Made by a program: the position numbers and the translations under genes
Notes under the pieces: generated by a model
Told to the model about the DNA's origin: nothing
Databases searched by the model: none
Seen by the model: only the letters and a program-made list of their open reading frames with translations
Assembly: GCA_026545225.1 (NCBI GenBank)
Contig: CM048845.1
Coordinates: 123,757,533 to 123,821,532, forward strand
Reading direction: 5' to 3'
Length of the DNA: 64,000 nt
Source of the DNA: Cornus controversa
Lineage: Eukaryota; Streptophyta; Magnoliopsida; Cornales; Cornaceae
Shown: piece after piece, positions 61,116 through 64,000 of the stretch
Layout: the number at the start of each line of letters is the position of its first letter
How positions within the stretch are numbered: the stretch's first letter is position 1

Positions 61116-62899
61116 TTAAAACTATCACTAGAAGTAGAAGAATCAAAGATCGTTCTTCTCTAGCATATCTCCTCACTATCTCTCTACAGGTGTGTTCATA
61201 TATAAAATATTTATGTATATATATAGCACTGCAATTGTCTAGCATCCATATTACAAAAAATAACATATATATATATATATATATATATTATTCTAGGATT
61301 TGTTCTCACATATTGTATGCAAATGACATATCACATGCATTCAATGTTTCAAATTCATTTCTATTTTCGCTGTTTTGCTTTATCACTTCCATTTTCTGTT
61401 CATTGCTTGTTTTTTTACTTCTTTCTTTCTATTATGGGTTTAATTTAGTGTACAAAAAGGACCGAAGCATGTCAACATGTTTTTCATTTCTATTTCCATT
61501 GTTGTGCTTGATCACTTCTATCAATTAGAGTACTCATTTAAAATCGATCTCATTAAGCTCCTTTCAGGATTTAGGATCTCGCGCGTGTAGCACACTGCCC
61601 AACTAGTTTTCTCTTTAATTTCTTAATTAAACTCCGTTAAGCGCTATTGACCTGAGATTCATAGTTGATCATTCATGGCGTGGCCTCTGCGCTCTTATTA
61701 CTTACACCTGAAATATGTAGGTGAGATTCATTAGTGCACAAGGTTTATGGAATTGTTTTTTTTTTTTTTAACGCACATCATCACTCTTTCAAGATTCTTA
61801 CCAAATATATAAGCTATAATTTTCATGGTTAATCATTTGAAAGGAGAGAATTGTCATTATAATCAAAATCGTCATCTTTGCTTTTGTGTGATGTGAATGG
61901 GGTTGGCCACATGAATTTTATCTCTCTTTGAGATTTTTTATTATATGCTAATTCAGCTCCTGTATTAACTTTTTAAAATTATTTTTAATAACTTCATCCT
62001 ATGTCATTTTCGGTTGTTCTCTCAATCTCTTACCTTCCATTACAACTAGTCTTTCTTGTTTTACTGGTGTATCACTAGGTTTCCGATGTATGCTACACCT
62101 ACTTTTCCTCACACTTGGAAGGAGAGTATTTTTCTAATTTCTCAATGTGTTATAAAACATTATTCCGTAAATTTATCATTGGCAAGAAATTAACATTCAT
62201 AATTTTATAAACTATAATTATATCTTAATTAAAACAACACTGTAACCTTGTTCCTCAATTATAGTGGAAAAATTAAGAAATAGAGAGAGCATCTTATTGG
62301 ATTATCAACCCACTAATATTGGTCCCATCAACGCAATTGTCACAGTCGATGGTAGGAATACACAAACAGTTCGAGCTCGGCTTTATAATACTTCTTTTCA
62401 TTAAATAAAGAGCTGGCTCTAATTAAGTTCATATTTCAAACTCGTACAACAAATGAATTGAGTTTGAACAATGGTAATGTTCTGTTTGACAGAGCTTTTG
62501 TTTCGACTTTTACGCAGAAGAAAAAAAGAAATAAAAGTTAAATGAGGAAGTTAGTACCCACCAACTTCTTTTAGTCTTTTCAAATTCAAATACTCTCCGG
62601 AACGATTTTTAAACTTAAAAAATCAAAAATTTCTTTTCAAAACCAATTCACACAGAGTCTAAAGTTTGACTAGTTGGACTTCTGACTAAGGTATACTAAG
62701 TTCAATTTAGTAAGCCCATATGTCATAGGTTGAGCCCGAACTCATATTATCATTCAAGCCCATCTTGTTAAGGCCCGTAACAATAATCAACGTTATGAAT
62801 TATAAAGCATTAGATTACTTTCTCATATCTCACTTTCAGATCCACTTGTTGGTTCTCTGTCTTCTCTCTCACTCTTTCACTTTCATCTTCGCCGAAACC

Positions 62900-62980
62900 A
62901 TGAAAAAGAAGACCCACAAGTGCTCTAAGAAAGCTGGCGACGGTGGTGGTCGAGAAATCAGAGGTCGACGAAGAAATTAA
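62900..62980 (+). pseudogene. Short basic frame shared by both duplication copies
   Basis: ATG at 62900 opens a 26-residue frame (MKKKTHKCSKKAGDGGGREI…). The matching stretch in copy A (53,085-53,165) keeps cccacaagtgctct and ggcgacggtggtggt but has a stop after the GGG run. It could be the remains of a first exon. I do not recognise it. Confidence 0.25.
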
Positions 62981-62984
62981 AACC

Positions 62985-62986
62985 AT

Positions 62987-63031
<45 letters not shown>
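62985..63031. repeat. (TA)n microsatellite
   Basis: About 21 TA repeats in copy B. Confidence 0.95.
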
Positions 63032-63033
<2 letters not shown>

Positions 63034-63196
63034 AATATACATAAAATTTTGTACAAAGATATGTTACTGGATATATATAGATATGTGATTGCATATATAA
63101 ACACACATCAATTTCTTCTTTTAGCTTGGTATGGCTCAACCCAAACCAAAAGCTTATTTCAATAAATTATTTGTAGGTTGGATTTTAATTTTTCGG

Positions 63197-63767
63197 GTTA
63201 AATTCATAAAACCCCTCTATTATCAAAATTTTTCATAAAACTGCTTGAATTTTCAAAAACCTCATCTATTATCAATTTATCTTATATAAGGACAAATTAA
63301 ACGGCTTCATCAATTTGATAATGAAATTACCAAAATATCCTTCCTTTATTTAATAAAATAAATTCATAAAAAAAAATTATTTGTAACCGAAGGATGTACC
63401 CTTTATGAAGGAGTAATTTGAGAAAATTAGAAAGTAGAGGGGGGTTTCTTGATTGGGTTAAAATCATAAAACCCCCCTTCTACTATAAAAAAATTCTCAT
63501 AAAACTCCCTTTTACTATAAAAAATTCTCATAAAACCATCCTTACTATGAGGGTATTTTAGTCCTTTTAATTTCAATAGATATGTCAAGGTAATTTAGTC
63601 ATTTACACACCACTTAACAGCTCACGTGAGATGCACGTGCGGCTTCTAGATCTCCGTTAATTTCAACGGAAAATAATGAGAGGGGACAAATTGATTGATT
63701 TTTTTAGTATAAGGAGGTTTTATGAGAATTTTTGATAAAAGAGGGGGGTTTTATGAATTTAACCCTT
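63197..63767. mobile_element. Mutator-like MITE with a repeated left end
   Basis: The ends gggttaaattcataaaaccc and its inverse at the right (…gggttttatgaatttaaccc) pair over about 50 bp. A second left-end copy starts at about 63,455 (gggttaaaatcataaaaccc). The flanks ttaatttttc and ttaattttat resemble a 9-10 bp target-site duplication. It is specific to copy B. Confidence 0.6.
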
Positions 63768-64000
63768 AATTTTATGGCCAAACCTTTAACATAGTAGTTT
63801 GTAATCTTGGTGTTTTCAGTAAACAAGCTGGCTGTGAGCTCTAACCTTTCAATTCGAGGCGGAGTATTTTCTGATTTGAATGAGTTTTCCTGCCCAAATT
63901 CCATATTCTTTGTTTATATTCAAAACATTACAACTTGTAATGCCCATATCTTCATTTCTTCTCTGAGGGATATTTAGATGCCCATTTAGTATGTTGAATT

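Larger units (their letters stand above)
57120..63950. repeat. Segmental duplication, copy B
   Basis: The second copy of the 43.9-54.2 kb region, same orientation, about 10-13 kb downstream depending on insertions. It lacks the two MITEs, the MULE and the 2.7-kb insert of copy A. It has its own insertions at about 58,072-59,388 and 63,197-63,767. It carries MIR157 hairpin B. Confidence 0.85.

Overview
The window is nuclear DNA of a flowering plant, most likely a eudicot. It is AT-rich and full of TA, CT and GA microsatellites and small transposons. It holds split genes with GT..AG introns, a plant-type 60S ribosomal protein gene with a telo-box, and the plant microRNA family miR156/157. I cannot name the species.

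Layout. (1) 2.2-7.7 kb, minus strand: seven exons of the beta subunit of mitochondrial processing peptidase (MPP). All exon phases agree, and the last coding exon(s) are not in the window. Its last visible introns hold a Tourist-like MITE and several local tandem duplications. (2) 8.6-9.7 kb: a large imperfect inverted repeat around a small acidic reading frame. (3) 10.7-11.8 kb: an LTR with internal subrepeats and no retrotransposon body. (4) 13,305-21,340: a complete Helitron of about 8.0 kb on the minus strand. Both termini are recognisable. It has a multi-exon Rep/helicase gene broken by one in-frame TAA. (5) 22.8-23.4 kb: a frameshifted 3' piece of a FAR1/FRS-like gene. (6) 24.8-25.3 kb: an intact intronless RPL26 gene. 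(7) 27.8-28.2 kb: a small glycine-rich protein gene. (8) 30.0-34.9 kb: a run of non-autonomous MULE and hAT elements with clear target-site duplications. (9) 36.5-36.9 kb: a small basic plant protein gene, just downstream of three 193-bp tandem repeats. (10) 37.1-40.9 kb: a decayed LINE. (11) 43.9-54.2 kb and 57.1-64.0 kb: a large local segmental duplication. Each copy carries a MIR157 hairpin with its own TATA box and, 230-250 bp downstream, a decayed second hairpin in which only the miRNA arm is recognisable. A SABATH methyltransferase pseudogene lies between the copies.

The most interesting items are the twice-duplicated MIR157 locus and the Helitron. The MIR157 locus shows an older in-locus hairpin duplication followed by a duplication of the whole region. 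The Helitron gene has a chain of short phase-0 exons before, and possibly after, the classical Rep/helicase reading frame. Most of the rest is transposon remnants and AT-rich intergenic DNA. Intact host genes are few: MPP beta (partial here), RPL26, the glycine-rich protein, the 139-residue basic protein and the two MIR157 genes.
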